DNA of 64,000 nt from Notospermus geniculatus (GCA_002633025.1 NMRB01000279.1:119740-183739); one strand, 5' to 3'; positions 33,305-46,228 are shown, counted from the stretch's first letter. Made by a program: numbers and translations. Notes: a model not told the origin generated them from the sequence alone.

Positions 33305-35316
33305 ATAATTTTTCGTCTTCGAAATAACAATAACTTTCTTTTCGTTTTTTTCTCATACTTGGACAATATAAGGGGCATAAATATTCCATTTTTTAATGAA
33401 AAAGATTAGAATCAACACTTGGAGAGCTCGTTGACAATCCCGATTTGAAGTACCGGTAACGAAAGAAGGTACACGGAATACAAGAAAAAAGCTAGGGCTA
33501 CCCCAAACCATGACTTTTTTACCATATGATAAGGTCCGATGAGGGATTCGGAAGTTTTGCCAGATCGGTTCATGGCAATCAGGGGCGCCCTTTGATTACT
33601 AAACATGCTGGGTCAACTTACCATAAATCTTGTAAAAGATACCATAGACCCTGTTCAATCATCACACCACCAAGACCAATTAGTGATATTTTGGCGGCCA
33701 TTATTCCATGGATTGGTAGGGCACACGTCCACCATTTTGTGATATGCCATATTCTATTAGGATCCAATGAAACTCTAAATCCATGTCAAAGAGAGGGTGA
33801 ACAATGGAAAAAGAAGCCCATTCTTTACCGGGAACAAAAGGATAATCCAACATACCTTCTTTTCTCCCTTTTAATCCTTCTAAGACGTCACAACACTAAA
33901 TAGATGGAGAAAAGAGACATGTATCCACAGTGGATCAGTTGGTGGTTCGTGGCTCTTGTATAGTGGACACCTGTCCCCCTCCTTCACGATGCTAATGGCC
34001 GGGCCTCTCTGTAATTGCACCTCGTTATCAACGAGGGCCTATCGATCTTTGGTTGACTATCTACCGGTAGGTGTGTAAAATCATGAAATGTACACAGACA
34101 GCAAGTATACCTACATATTGGCGTGGGAGCATGAGAAATGAAATCCCTATTTTTAACATGATGCATTTGGCCACTTAGAAATGCGTTTTTAAATATCTCA
34201 ACACAATACGTCCATTTTATTTTCTACTGACTAGCCTACTTAGACTGAGTACATGTAGGTACTGTATTAGTCTCACGATACGTTGGGCAGCATCGTCCCC
34301 GAAAATTTGAGAAAATAAAACTTATAAGGACTTATAAACTTATGCATTTGGCCACTTAGAAATGCTTTTTGCCACTTAGAAATGCTTTTTAACTACCTCA
34401 ACACAATAGAGCCTACATGCATTTTATTTTCCACTGACTAGACTGAGTACGTACATGTACTTTATTAGTCTCAGATACGTTGGGTAGCATCCTCCCCGAC
34501 AGTTGAGAAAAAAATTGTGTGGCAAGAACTATCTTATAAGAACCTGAAAAGTTGTACATTTTCAATTTCTTGGGTTCAGTGAATCCCGCAACAAACTAAA
34601 AGTGTGATGTAAGAGAAATCCTATGAAATTAGACAAAATCAAATATTTTCTACCGCACTGCATGACTGGTAGTGTCAAAATGTTGCCATTGGCAATGATG
34701 GTTCTGGGGGGGAGGGGGGAGGGGCTCATACATACCACAATGTCATTGCTTTTGTTGGGAAGTCCTGTGCACTTAGTTTACAGTAAAGACAAAGTATAGT
34801 GAATCTCTTCCTCAAATGGTAAATCTGGATTTGGATGTGCTGAGAATTTTCCACCAACAAGAGGTGGGTATTTTTTAAAATTCTCAGACATGAAGTCAGG
34901 CGGTGCAGGTCTACATGTGCAATGACGTCATGTGCACCATCCTCTGCTTCAGACACCTGCATTGAAATCCCAATGCTTCAATTTGATCCTGAAGCCCAGC
35001 ACAATATTTGAAACTGACAGAACAACTAACACCATGTTTTCAATAATCAATAACAGGATAAGCCTATCTATTGATATGCTTTAAGCACCAATTAAAAAGA
35101 GACGCACCTGTCAAGGTATTTTGTAACACACCAATGAATGCATCATGAATGGATTAGATGTGCACAAGTAGGTATATATGGGTTTTTTACTAAAAAAGAC
35201 CAACCCACTGTCAAAGCAACTTTTTCACAGGGCCACCATGCAGGTTACATGTAGTTCTCCCACAAGATGAAGCACTGAGACAGATTGAGACGATGAAGAT
35301 GAAGATAAAGATTTAG
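33305..35316. other. Non-coding spacer after left tRNA cluster
   Basis: Duplicated at 39268-41.85 kb. Contains repeated TGCATTTGGCCACTTAGAAA pieces and a 125-codon open frame at 33526-33903 with no recognisable domain. Confidence 0.45.
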
Positions 35317-35470
35317 TAAGCCTATTTGGGCTAATTGGGGTCAGTTCCCTCAAGCTTAAGTAGGCAACTTGGCCTAATTGAGGTCAGTTCCCGCAAGCTT
35401 AAGTAGGCAACTTGGCCTAATTGAGGTCAGTTCCCGCAAGCTTAAGTAGGCAACTTGGGCTAATTGGGGA
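35317..35470. repeat. About 54-bp tandem repeat, three copies
   Basis: Unit GGCAACTTGGCCTAATTGAG then GTCAGTTCCCGCAAGCTTAA. Confidence 0.85.
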
Positions 35471-35701
35471 GGGGGCACATGCCCCATGTGCCCCCCTCTG
35501 GATCCGGGCCTGCCATTGTTCGCCCGCGTGTCTTCATACCGTATACCACTACGTAAGCCCGGCCTAACATCAACGAATCTATACACACCAACTTCATCCT
35601 CAAGAAAAATCAAGACTATGCATTGACTACCAGTACTTTTTTACAGAGAAGTCTGAACCTTGCTGTGGCAGCAGGTCCTTGAAATTTAGTGGTTTCATTA
35701 C

Positions 35702-35977
35702 CTTTAACCTTGGGCTTAGCACCAGGTTTCACAGTTGCCCCAGGCTTAGTGGTTGCCCCTTTCTTTGCCTTGGCTTTTCCAGTAGTCCCTTTCCCTTTCG
35801 CACCAGGCTTTGTGGTCGCTCCCTTCTTTCCTCCTGCTTTTGCAGTCGTACCCTTTTTCTTTCCTTTAGCCGCAGCCTTTGTAGTCGCCCCCTTCTTCGC
35901 TGCGGCCTTTGTCGCACCTTTCTTGGCTACTGCTTTTGTTGTTCCTTTGGCCGCTTTTTTTGTCGCCTTGGTGGCAG
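35702..35977 (-). CDS. Duplicate Lys/Ala/Thr-rich exon (right copy)
   Basis: 276 nt, nearly identical to 29415-29690, with a GTAATG donor (KPKVK instead of KPKVR before it). The read-through frame to a TAG at 35616 is also conserved. No further gene-specific exon lies between this and the left copy. Confidence 0.58.
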
Positions 35978-36415
35978 CTAGAACGGTGGTTAAAATAATT
36001 GTCCAGAGGGGCATACTTTTCAGTAATTACACGTATGTAAGTGTTGTATTAGTAATGAACTTTACAATATATCCCTAGATACAATCACGAAATAAATCAG
36101 CCGCTTTCAATCAATCCACGTTTGGCCCTGCACCCTCTCCCGATCCGACTTTTTGAAAGTGAACCCAGGCCTACTTAGGCCTAAGGCCTAGCCTAGGCCT
36201 AATTGCCAATGAGGTATGTCAATGAGGTCTTCAGTCGATGATGAAAGATTGGAAGGCAGATCCGAAGGATCAGATGATATTTCTGCTTCTACATGTAAAT
36301 GTGGCGCGAAATTATTGTCAGCCATGATGATGTAAAACTACGTGACGGGACCTGGTAGGCTAGTACACGCGGAATTCATGATTGAATGAAACAACTGCTA
36401 GACACGTGTACTTAC

Positions 36416-36463
36416 GATCTCCATGATGATCATCATGACGAATAATATGGGTATGTCCATGAC
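36416..36463 (-). CDS. Duplicate His-rich exon (right copy)
   Basis: Same HGHTHVIRHDDHHHGD exon as 30360-30407 with intact splice sites. Confidence 0.6.
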
Positions 36464-36616
36464 CTAAGAAAATTTTAAACCTCTGACTCAATTACTGTGG
36501 CCCGTAAGTATCATAATTACTTTTTTAACATAATTATTTTTTCGTGCATAAGGTATCTTTCCTTTTTTCGAAAGTTTATGACCCCAGCAGTAATATTTAC
36601 GGGCATGGCCGCAATA

Positions 36617-36743
36617 GCGAGTTTTCGCAAAGCCCCGAAACGCCAACGCGAACGCCAAACGCATTGTTCGATGCCACGAAGACAGCACCGAACAAACGGA
36701 TAAGCGTTCGCGTTGGCGTTTTGGGGGCATTGCGAAAACTCCC
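36617..36743. mobile_element. MITE family A copy 5
   Basis: Duplicate of the 30561 element. Confidence 0.78.
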
Positions 36744-36946
36744 TAATATTTATTTACGGGCATGGCGATAATTATTACGGGCATGGTGGTATTTTAGATT
36801 TCTTAAAAGGAATAATATCTCATGTCCAGAAAAAATTAAAATGATAAAAAAGTAACTATGATGCTTACGGGCCATGCCACACACTAGAGTCTATACCTTG
36901 CAATGTAGTATCAGTGATGTAATGAGACAATAAAAGGAACACCTAC

Positions 36947-37025
36947 CTTCTGATTCTATTATTATCACCAACAGGGTGAGAAGCACCAGAAGGAGAACCA
37001 ACCACCCTCTCATTGTGGTCCCAAC
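36947..37025 (-). CDS. Duplicate signal-peptide exon (right copy)
   Basis: Same MRGWLVLLLVLL signal peptide as 30898-30976; ATG at 37011-37013, phase 1 donor GTAGGT. It heads a 5'-end-only duplicate of the giant gene. Since every junction is phase 1, transcripts from here could splice in frame to the exons below 29 kb. Confidence 0.62.
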
Positions 37026-37225
37026 CTGAAATTTGAAAATGTCTGGAGGATGATGCACAACAGTCTGGAATTTGCGAATGTTCAGAGACAGGAGAAGAGC
37101 AAAACCAACCTGAAATCTGTAAATATCTAGAAATAGGATACAACAAAACTCCCGCAATTTGTAAATGTCTAGAGATAGGAAAAGCAAAACAACCTGAAAT
37201 TGGTCAATTTCTAGGATACAGCAAC
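37022..37225. repeat. About 45-bp tandem repeat upstream of the right signal-peptide exon
   Basis: Same array as 31345-31505, not broken by the foldback. Confidence 0.65.
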
Positions 37226-37604
37226 GACCGAAGACAGTCATAGGAAGAATGGCTAACGGATCATTGTGCCTGAGTGACAACTGTTCCTATTACACCAACT
37301 GAAATCGACAAATACATTGATTCTCAAAACCATAACCAACAATCGATGATGGATATGTCGAAAAATCAACGACTGCCGAATCTTCACTGTAGGCCTAGGC
37401 CTATAGGTGATTCGAGATAGGCCTACATGCATGGCCGTATATGTTGTCACAGGGCAACAGAGCTTTGACTAAAATTCGATCATTTATCGATCAATCAATA
37501 TTACATCAGGTCCATCGTACTGAATCGAAAATTCACGTAGAAGTAATAGGAAAACCATGTATAGGCCTATTATACACCTGTATGGCTGATCTTGGTTGGT
37601 TAAA

Positions 37605-37754
37605 GCGACCCATACACGGTCAATATTATTGCACAATATGAGGATCAAAATGGGCAATTATTATTGCCAATCTTTCTTTTACCCATTATACGCCAAAAGC
37701 ATGACCCAATTTGGGCCCATATTGTGCAATAATATTGGATGGTGTATGGACCGC
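37605..37754. mobile_element. MITE family C copy 3
   Basis: Right-copy counterpart of 31901-32058. Confidence 0.7.
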
Positions 37755-38336
37755 TTTACAACCCAACAACCAGTCAAAAATGGAAGTGACCAAAGTACAT
37801 GTACATGTACATGTACCAAATTTGATTAGCGGAGTTAACTCTGAAGCTCTCAGGTATTCCCTATTATAAAATGTCACCTCCCCTGCCTGGAAGCATCAAT
37901 TGAGAAAAATAAAACAAGAAAATAGAAGATTGGTAGGGGAATTCATAGACAAAGAAGATCGATGTGAAAGGGAAAATGTCCCCAGGAAAAACGTCCTGTG
38001 AAGAAAAGATCATATTGTTACATTCTAATCTCTGGAGGTTGGTTTCTATAGTCATGCACCTTAATCCGTCATGGAACATACCACGCGGACACGTTTTAGA
38101 GGGGACATTCTTTACTGTTACACCGCTACTGGCAGGACTTGGATCTGCAATCCCATTTAGTTAGATGCCTTCTCCGGGGCCTTCTGGAATGAGTTTAAAA
38201 GCACTGACCGGATGGGTGAGGAAATGACAGATGATGCATAGAAACAATAGAATTTTATTGGCCTTGACAAGAAAGCCTCATGCTTGGGACTTGAGCAATT
38301 CAGCACTGATAATGATGACGACATCGAGCCGAGAGT

Positions 38337-38409
38337 GGCCCCGTGGCCCAATGGATAAGGCATCTGACTACGAATCAGGGGATTGCAGGTTCGAGTCCTG
38401 CCGGGGTCG
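38337..38409 (+). tRNA. tRNA-Arg (ACG), right cluster 1
   Basis: Same 73-nt sequence, anticodon ACG, followed by T6. Confidence 0.95.
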
Positions 38410-38615
38410 ACATTTTTTCGTCTTAATATCATATACAATGTGTTCCTTTTTGTCTTTACCTTTTTTTTTGATGGGACAACCTTGCTTGGGGCACAAACGT
38501 TCAATTTTCTGTGTACAAGTGGGGTGCTGTTGACAATGCCAATTAAAGTGATGAAAGAAGGGCACATTCAGTATTACATTGTATTGTTAAAAATTCGGCC
38601 TATGCCTGTATGTGT

Positions 38616-38688
38616 GGCCCCGTGGCCCAATGGATAAGGCATCTGACTACGAATCAGGGGATTGCAGGTTCGAGTCCTGCCGGGGTCG
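38616..38688 (+). tRNA. tRNA-Arg (ACG), right cluster 2
   Basis: Same 73-nt sequence, anticodon ACG, followed by T5. Confidence 0.95.
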
Positions 38689-38878
38689 ATAATTTTTCGT
38701 GTTTGAAGTAACAATAACTTTCTTTTCTTTTTTCTGTACTTGGATTATCTTGCTTGGGGCACGAGATTCAATTTTCTATGTACAAGTGGGGTGCTGTTGA
38801 CAATGCCAATTAAGTGATGAAGGGCACATTCAGTATTACACTGTATTGTTAAAAAATTCGGCCGACGCCTGTATGTGT

Positions 38879-38951
38879 GGCCCCGTGGCCCAATGGATAA
38901 GGCATCTGACTACGAATCAGGGGATTGCAGGTTCGAGTCCTGCCGGGGTCG
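38879..38951 (+). tRNA. tRNA-Arg (ACG), right cluster 3
   Basis: Same 73-nt sequence, anticodon ACG, followed by T5. Confidence 0.95.
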
Positions 38952-39194
38952 ACACTTTTTCCTCTTAAATTACCTTATAATTCGCTCCTTTTCTCTTTTA
39001 TTTATTTTTTTCTTTATTTAATTGGACAATCTTGCTTAGGGCTGCACAAAGAGTCCATTTTCTATGTAAACGATTAAAACCAAGATTGGAGAGGTGTTGA
39101 CAATCCCTATTGAAGTGACGAAAGAAGGACCTGCAGCATTATCGTTATAAAAACCCTAGCCAGTAACAGTCTTGGATTGGCTGGAAGTATATAT

Positions 39195-39267
39195 GGCCCC
39201 GTGGCCCAATGGATAAGGCATCTGACTACGAATCAGGGGATTGCAGGTTCGAGTCCTGCCGGGGTCG
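39195..39267 (+). tRNA. tRNA-Arg (ACG), right cluster 4
   Basis: Same 73-nt sequence, anticodon ACG, followed by T5. Confidence 0.95.
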
Positions 39268-40700
39268 ATAATTTTTCGTCTTCGAAGTAACAATAACTTT
39301 CTTTTCGTTTTTTTCTTTACTTGGACAATATAAGGGGCATAAAGATTCCATTTTGTTATGAAAAAGATTAGAAACAACACTTGGAGAGCTCGTTAACAAT
39401 CCCGATTTGAAGTAACGAAAGAAGGTACACGGAATACAAGAAAAAAGCTAGGGCTACCCCAAACCATGACTTTTTTACCATATGATAAGGTCCGATGAGG
39501 GATTCGGGAGTTTTGCCAGATCGGTCCATGGCAATCAGGAGCTCCCTTTGATTACTAAACTTGCTGTGTCAACTTACCATAAATCTTGTAAAAGATACCA
39601 CAGACCCTGTTCAATCATCACACCACCAAGACCAATTAGTGATATTTTGGCGGCCATTATTCCATGGATTGGTAGGGCACACGTCCACCATTTTGTGATA
39701 TGCCATATTCTATTAGGATCCAATGAAACTCTAAATCCATGTCAAAGAGAGGGTGAACAATGGAAAAAGAAGCCCATTCTTTACCGGGAACAAAAGGATA
39801 ATCCAACATACCTTCTTTTCTCCCTTTTAATCCTTCTAAGACGTCACAACACTAAATAGATGGAGAAAAGAGACATGTATCCACAGTATGGATCAGTTGG
39901 TGGTTCGTGGCTCTTGTATAGTGGACACCTGTCCCCCTCCTTCACGATGCTAATGGCCGGGCCTCTCTGTAATTGCACCTCGTTATCAACGAGGGCCTAT
40001 CGATCTTTGGTCGACTATCTACCGGTAGGTGTGTAAAATCATGAAATGTACACAGACAGCAAGTATACCTACATATTGGCGTGGGAGCATGAGAAATGAA
40101 ATCCCTATTTTTAACATGATGCATTTGGCCACTTAGAAATGCGTTTTTAAATATCTCAACACAATACGTCCATTTTATTTTCTACTGACTACTTAGACTG
40201 AGTACATGTAGGTACATGTACTTTATTAGTCTCATGATACGTTGGGTAGCATCCTCCCCGAAAAGTTGAGAAAATAAAACTTATAAGGACTTATAAACTT
40301 ATGCATTTGGCCACTTAGGAATGCTTTTTGCCACTTAGAAATGCTTTTAACTACCTCAACACAATAGAGCCTACATGCATTTTATTTTCCACTGACTAGA
40401 CTGAGTAGGTACTTTATTAGTCTCAGATACGTTGGGTAGCATCCTCGCAACAGTTGAGAAAAAAATTGTGTGGCAAGAACTACTAGTATCTTATAAGAAC
40501 CTGAAAAGTTGTACATTTTCAATTTCTTGGGTTCAGTGAATCCCACAACAAACTAAGTGTGATGTACAAGAGAAATCCTATGAAATTAGACAAAATCAAA
40601 TACTTTCTACCGCACTGGTAGTGTCAAAATGTTGCCATTGGCAATGATGATAGTTCTGGTGGGGGGGGGGGAGGGGGAGGGAGCTCATACATACCACAAT

Positions 40701-41320
40701 GGGTGAGGTCAAATCTCATAGTTAACGTTGACACCAAGATTACCCGAGGGTAACCATGAAAAAATAGTTAACTTGAACCCCTAACTCGGACTTCAGGCTA
40801 ACTATTAGTTAACTCTTTAGTTAACTAAAGGTTAACAAATAGTTAACAGAGTTAGTTAACTCTGAGAACACAAGGTCATCAAACTGCACCTGAGTCAGTC
40901 GCATATGTCTTTCTATTGGCTCGCCGCTGTAAGCAGGGGTCCTCTCAAAGTTTTCTGCTCCTCTTGCATGCCTTAAAAGCACAAATCTGATGCATTGGAA
41001 CAGCAAACATGGCTGACACTCCTAACTCTAACATTTGACCTCCTCTCCTGTTGACTAAAAGTTAACTGCCAGGCGGTTATCTCCTCATGCACATGAGCTG
41101 TAGTACATTTTTCTTAACTCTGTACGATTTCCCGGGGTTATGGTAACTACAGGGTTACTTTGTAGTCAAAAAAGTGTCAACTTTTAGTTTACTCTTAGTT
41201 AACTCGTAGTTAACTATGAGTTGACTCATCTCTCAGGGGGAGGTCAAATTCAAGTGTTATTGCAACTAAAAGTTAACTTTAGGGTTAACTATTAGTTAAT
41301 TTTTTTATTTGACCTCACCC
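40701..41320. mobile_element. 620-bp GTTAAC-rich foldback insertion (right copy only)
   Basis: Ends GGGTGAGGTCAAAT / ATTTGACCTCACCC. The interior has more than ten GTTAAC-type palindromes in both orientations. The left copy lacks it near 34740. No transposase seen. Confidence 0.75.
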
Positions 41321-41849
41321 ATTGTTGGGAAGACCTGTGCACTTAGTGTTATTAGTGAATCTCTTCCTTAAATGGTAAATCTGGATTTGGATGTGCTGAG
41401 AATTTTCCACCAACAAGAGGTCGGTATTTTTTTTAAAATTCTGACATGAAGTCAGGCGGTGCAGGTCTACATGTACAATGACGTCATGTGCACCATCCTC
41501 TGCTTCAGACATCTGCATTGAAATCCCAATGCTTGGATTTGCACAAATTTGAAACTGACAGAACAACATACCATGTTTTCAATAATCAATAACAGGATAA
41601 GCCTATCTATTGATATGCTTTAAGCACCAATTAAAAAGAGACGCACCTGTCAAGGTATTTGGTAACACACCAATGAATGCATCATGAATGGATTAGATGT
41701 GCACAAGTAGGTATATATGGGTTTTTTACTAAAAAAGACCAACCCACTGTCAAAGCAACTTTTTCACAGGGCCACCATGCAGGTTAGTTCTCCCACAAGA
41801 TGAAGCACTGAGACAGATTGAGACGATGAAGATGAAGATAAAGATTTAG

Positions 41850-42128
41850 TAAGCCTATTTGGGCTAATTGGGGTCAGTTCCCTCAAGCTTAAGTAGGCAA
41901 CTTGGCCTAATTGAGGTCAGTTCCCGCAAGCTAAGTAGGCAACTTGGGCTAATTGAGGTCAGTTCCCTCAAGCTTAACTAGGCAACTTGGGCTAATTGAG
42001 GTCAGTTCCTTCAAGCTTAACTAGGCAACTTGGGCTAATTGAGGTCGTTCCCTCAAGCTTAAGTAGGCAACTCAGGCTAACTGAGGTCAGTTCCCTCAAG
42101 CTTAAGGCAACTTGGACTAATTGAGGTT
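41850..42128. repeat. About 54-bp tandem repeat, five to six copies
   Basis: Same unit as 35317-35470, expanded at the end of the right duplicate. Confidence 0.85.
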
Positions 42129-42889
42129 AGATTGCTCAGGAAGAAGTATTTGAAATCTATATTCCAGGTCACCTAATAATCTCAAATGAGGAGAATGAGA
42201 GTATGTGGCAGAAGATTGATGGTACAGACCGATGACAAAATGGAGAATAACTCAAATCTAGAGATAAATAATCTTTATTAGCTACAGCTTTTTTGGATAG
42301 AAACATTCCATAGAAACAAACTCATCAGATGTTGATCGTATCTACCAGCCTCATGCATCCTTAAATTAAACTGACTCAAGAACATTATGTTCCTAAAACA
42401 ATGGTTTTAAAAGTGAGAATACTTCAACATAAAGCCAAAGGAAAAATTATGACTTGACGAACACTGAATTACATGCTGAAATACTGGTCTGGCCTGAAAT
42501 GGTATCGCTGTGGCCTCAAGTTTGACTTGTCGACAATACACAATGATTTTGTAAACTGTAAGACAGGTACAGACAAAAGCGACCTCATTCTGAAGCTTTA
42601 CCAGGGTGGGCATCTATTGAGTGCGAAATGGCTGTTTTCTGCTGATATATATCACGTAAAAACTCCATCGAATGGTCATTTTATAAATTCTGCAAATGCA
42701 GCATGGGAGAAACCATTACTGGTCATGTTTTGACGTTTGATTTTTGGTTGCAAAACCAAGCCACCACAAGAAAACAAGACATGTGAATTTACTGCAATAA
42801 TACCAGACCTCAAAGCAAAATCATCCCACCTCCGCCGCAGGCTGAAGATACAAAATTTGGTACCACCAGGGTTTCCCATGAGGTTCACA

Positions 42890-43115
42890 TTAGCAGACTC
42901 CAGTGGAGATGGAGATGACAGCACAACCAGTAGTGAGAGTGATGACAGCACACTAGTGGTGACAGTGACGACAGTACACCAGTAGTGACATCGATGACAG
43001 CACACCAGTGGTGGCATAGACAGATGACAGCACACCAGTGGTGACATAGTAGCACACCAGTGGTGACATAGATGACAGCACGCCAGAAGTGACAGCACAC
43101 CAGTGGTGTGACATC
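42890..43115. repeat. Minisatellite
   Basis: About 26-bp units around GATGACAGCACACCAGTGG. Apparent open frames here come from the repeat. Confidence 0.75.
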
Positions 43116-43632
43116 ACACCAACACAAAAACTTTCAGACCAAACCGACAGCAATTTATCAAGTGATTGTCACACATTTTTTCATGAATGTCTGATTCCTT
43201 GTTATTCAATGACGCATATGGAGTGTAACCAGGTGATCTGAGCTGCAAGCTCACGTTTTTGACTGCCACAGCATAACACCACATGCAGAAAAGCCAAGTG
43301 GCTGGAACTACAGGAAAATTGGTTGTTTTATTCAGGGTAAGATGTCAGTATTGTCATGAAATGGAGTTTGTGTTCAGAAATTTCACGAACTGACCAATTC
43401 AGCATTGGTCTAACATACAACTCAAACCACACAAACCGAATAAAATCTGGGTCAGTTGCTGTACCATCCAGGTAAAATACCCAACCACATGACAAAGCTG
43501 TGGCAAAAATCTTCCACTAAAACTTGTTCCACCTCTATGAGACAATCCGACTGTACTGAAACAGTTTTCAGAATGAAATTGTAGTTGAAATGGTGCAGGA
43601 TTTTGGACATCTTATCAACCCATGTTCACACG

Positions 43633-43739
43633 GGCCCGTATGCATAAAGGTGGAATAAGCTTATTCCAAGTATAGCTTCACGTTATAACATTAGGTTATA
43701 CCTGGAATAAGCTTATTCCGCCTTTATGCATACGGCCCA
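43633..43739. mobile_element. MITE family G
   Basis: Foldback GGCCCGTATGCATAAAGG...CCTTTATGCATACGGCCC with internal GGAATAAGCTTATTCC palindromes. Confidence 0.72.
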
Positions 43740-44200
43740 TGGAGTTTTGTGTTTTCAGCATAAATGATGCAGTAAGTATTTTAAGTACCCTGTTGCAAGT
43801 GAGAACGTACATGTATCATCAGCATATGGGGAAGGGGTGTGGGGGAGGGTCAGCAGAACATGACCAAACATAAAAAAGTCTCAGGGTCGGTTTTCATGAT
43901 AAATTAACTCGCCAAGATGCATGCAGAGGAAACTGACGATCACCACGGTGCTGAAGTGTTCAAGTAATCAACACTCTCATCACTTAAAACCATTTCGGTG
44001 CTGGCTGTATTTTGACGTCATGACAATGAATGCAGCAGGTTATGTTACAAGTGACGTCATGACACCGTTACTGGAAAATGCATTAAACTTGCGTTGCAGC
44101 AATGATGTCCTCGTTTCGGTTTACCAGGTCGCAGCATTCTACGTCATGAAGTTGCGCACCAGTATACTGGTACACAGGCGCGGATCCAGAGGGGGCGCAC

Positions 44201-46220
44201 GCCTCCCCTTTTGGCCAACAAATCTGTAAAATCGACCGTAAAATTCTGGAATTGGGTGCAAATTACAATGCCCTAGCACAGGGCACCCCTCTTTTCCCAA
44301 ATCCTGGATCCACCCCTGGGACATGGCACTGAAGTGGTTAAGAATATACTGTCATCCATGAAACTTGGTGAAATATGGGAAATGTGAAATTTTTGTACCC
44401 TCCAACCCAATTAGGTGGTTTCAATCTTCACCATTTTTAGAGCAACATCGTTTACCACCTAACGACGATACAGCAAGACTTCACACAGCATTTGCAAACA
44501 GAAAGCAACCTCTCTCAATCAAGGAAAGAAATGATTCATATCCCTTTTGGTACTGTTAGCAACAACATGTCAGTTTTATAGTCAAGACATCCTTATTTTA
44601 AGACAAGCCAATGGAAACACATAACTGTAGGCCTAGATCACAGAAACACTCATGAGGGTTCTACCCCTGTCTGTGGTTTTGTTCGTACAATATGTAAAGA
44701 TTCATAATTCACCATTATCCAAACATATCTGGCCGTTTTTGCCAAAAAGCCTTTCCCTGTGTTAGGTGTTATCACCATACCTGATGTAAGCCGAAATATG
44801 GCAATGCAGACTTTCATGTACCCCAAGCGCAGATCCAAGGGGGGCGTACGCCCTCCCCCTTTCGGCCAACAAATCTGTAAAATCGACTGAAACTTGGAGC
44901 AAATCATTGAAATTCACCGCAGATTTCAATGTTTCTAGCACAGTGTGCCCCCTCTTTTCCGAAATCCTGGATCCACCCCTGTACTCTACCAGTCATGCCT
45001 AGGGATCTGCCCAGCAAAACTTGAGTGGTGAACCGATTCAGGCAAAGGGGGAAAATGTACTAATTTTGTCAAATTTCATGGTCAAAATTAACCCTTTCGT
45101 TACTGGCATGTATGGTCACCAGCTTACAGAGGCCCATATTTTCATTGTTTTATCCGTAAACTGTTTTAACAAAAATCTGTTCTAACTTAAACCTTCCATT
45201 ATACAGGACCCGGTGACCGGGTCCCATGGAAATTTCGTGGGAGTTTGGATGACCCGGTGACCGGGTCCCATGTAATGAAAGGGTTAATACTCTGCAGCCA
45301 GAATGGTGGAAAAGCCCTCCACTGCCGTCCACCACTGGCATTTACATGTACATGCCATATACATGTTTTGCCGTATCATTCTGACCTCGGATATTCCAAG
45401 CTATCAATCGACAACAATCGAAGACAAGAAGGACAAAAGCCTAAATGTGGATCAGAAAGGCTGCCTTAGGATACCCACGAATAGCCAGCTTTCTCCCACT
45501 TAGCGTGGCCAAACTACACTTTGAACACAGTGACAAGGCATTGAGAAGCCATCTATAGTAAACAGAATCTCATGGTTAACTCAACCCATCAAGGAAAACC
45601 TGAACATTCAAAAGCTTCCAACAGATACAAACATATAGGACAACCAATCCTGAATAGGAAAAGACAACTTTGCATCTGAATTTGAGCGAGTAAAGACAAA
45701 CGGATGTGTTACTACAGGAAGAACATTTAAAGCGAGATGTTTGAAGTGCAAATAAACAGGAACTCCATACACAACCTAAAAAATAAGCTAAAAAATATTT
45801 GAGGTTCGAAGTTCGAACTCGAAATGCTGCCTGCAAAACAAAACGATATGTAAAAAAGAGATCAGCACTGGACATCTTTATGTTTCCACCATGACTTCAG
45901 TAATTGATGTCGGTGTTGTCATGGTGACGTCAATTCAACAATGGAAATGTCCAAGTGAAACCCTGCGATCACAGAGGGGACAGTTTTCCCCAAAACTGAT
46001 TTTAAATCTTACATTTACAAGCCAGAGACCTTCGGCAGACAGGGAGAACACAACTTTTCTGTCTCAGACTGAGATACCCGGTAATTTGAGCTTCGATAAA
46101 TGAAAAATACCCTCCGCATCCGCAGGACTAGTTGAGCAAAATGAACAACCCGGGAGCAAAAAAATAAAATCTAACACAGACGAGATAAAGAGACAGTTAT
46201 ACATTTTTTGAGGCGCAAAA
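44201..46220. repeat. 2.0-kb near-identical duplication, first copy
   Basis: Matches 46229-48240 with only scattered single-base and small indel differences; ends exactly at the N gap. Confidence 0.88.
45195..45280. repeat. Paired GACCCGGTGACCGGGTCCC palindromes
   Basis: Two copies of the palindrome 50 bp apart, within the first 2-kb copy; the second copy has a mutated pair near 47235-47300. Confidence 0.55.
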
Positions 46221-46228
46221 NNNNNNNN
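46221..46228. other. Assembly gap (8 N)
   Basis: Run of eight N at the junction of the two 2-kb copies. Single N bases also occur at 4443 and 14948. Confidence 0.99.

Larger units (their letters stand above)
29231..35470. repeat. 5'-end/tRNA duplication, left copy
   Basis: About 6.2 kb matching 35513-42.1 kb in order: Lys-rich exon, His exon, MITE, signal-peptide exon, tandem repeat, MITE, tRNA cluster, non-coding tail, 54-bp repeats. Confidence 0.85.
35513..42125. repeat. 5'-end/tRNA duplication, right copy
   Basis: Same order as the left copy, with one extra tRNA unit, a 620-bp insert at 40701-41320 and more 54-bp repeats; it lacks the foldback found at 31006-31340. Confidence 0.85.
42129..44200. 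other. Spacer without supported gene
   Basis: Holds a minisatellite and a MITE; open frames are short and unlike any family I know. Confidence 0.5.

Noticed and set aside
33187-33378. Minus-strand frames with RTRTCNPLIRSQMPYPLGHGA (also near 38157 and 39156)
   Set aside because: A well-known artefact: translation of the antisense of a tRNA-Arg gene.
33526-33903. 125-codon open frame, repeated at 39482-39859
   Set aside because: Conserved only because the whole region was recently duplicated; no domain, no signal peptide and no coding-type substitution pattern can be shown.
42676-43153. Open frames with repeated CCH and TTGVLSS motifs
   Set aside because: Translation of a minisatellite in several frames.
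45204-45280. GACCCGGTGACCGGGTCCC palindromes as operator-like sites
   Set aside because: Placed in a duplicated repeat region with no gene; more likely a remnant of a foldback element.
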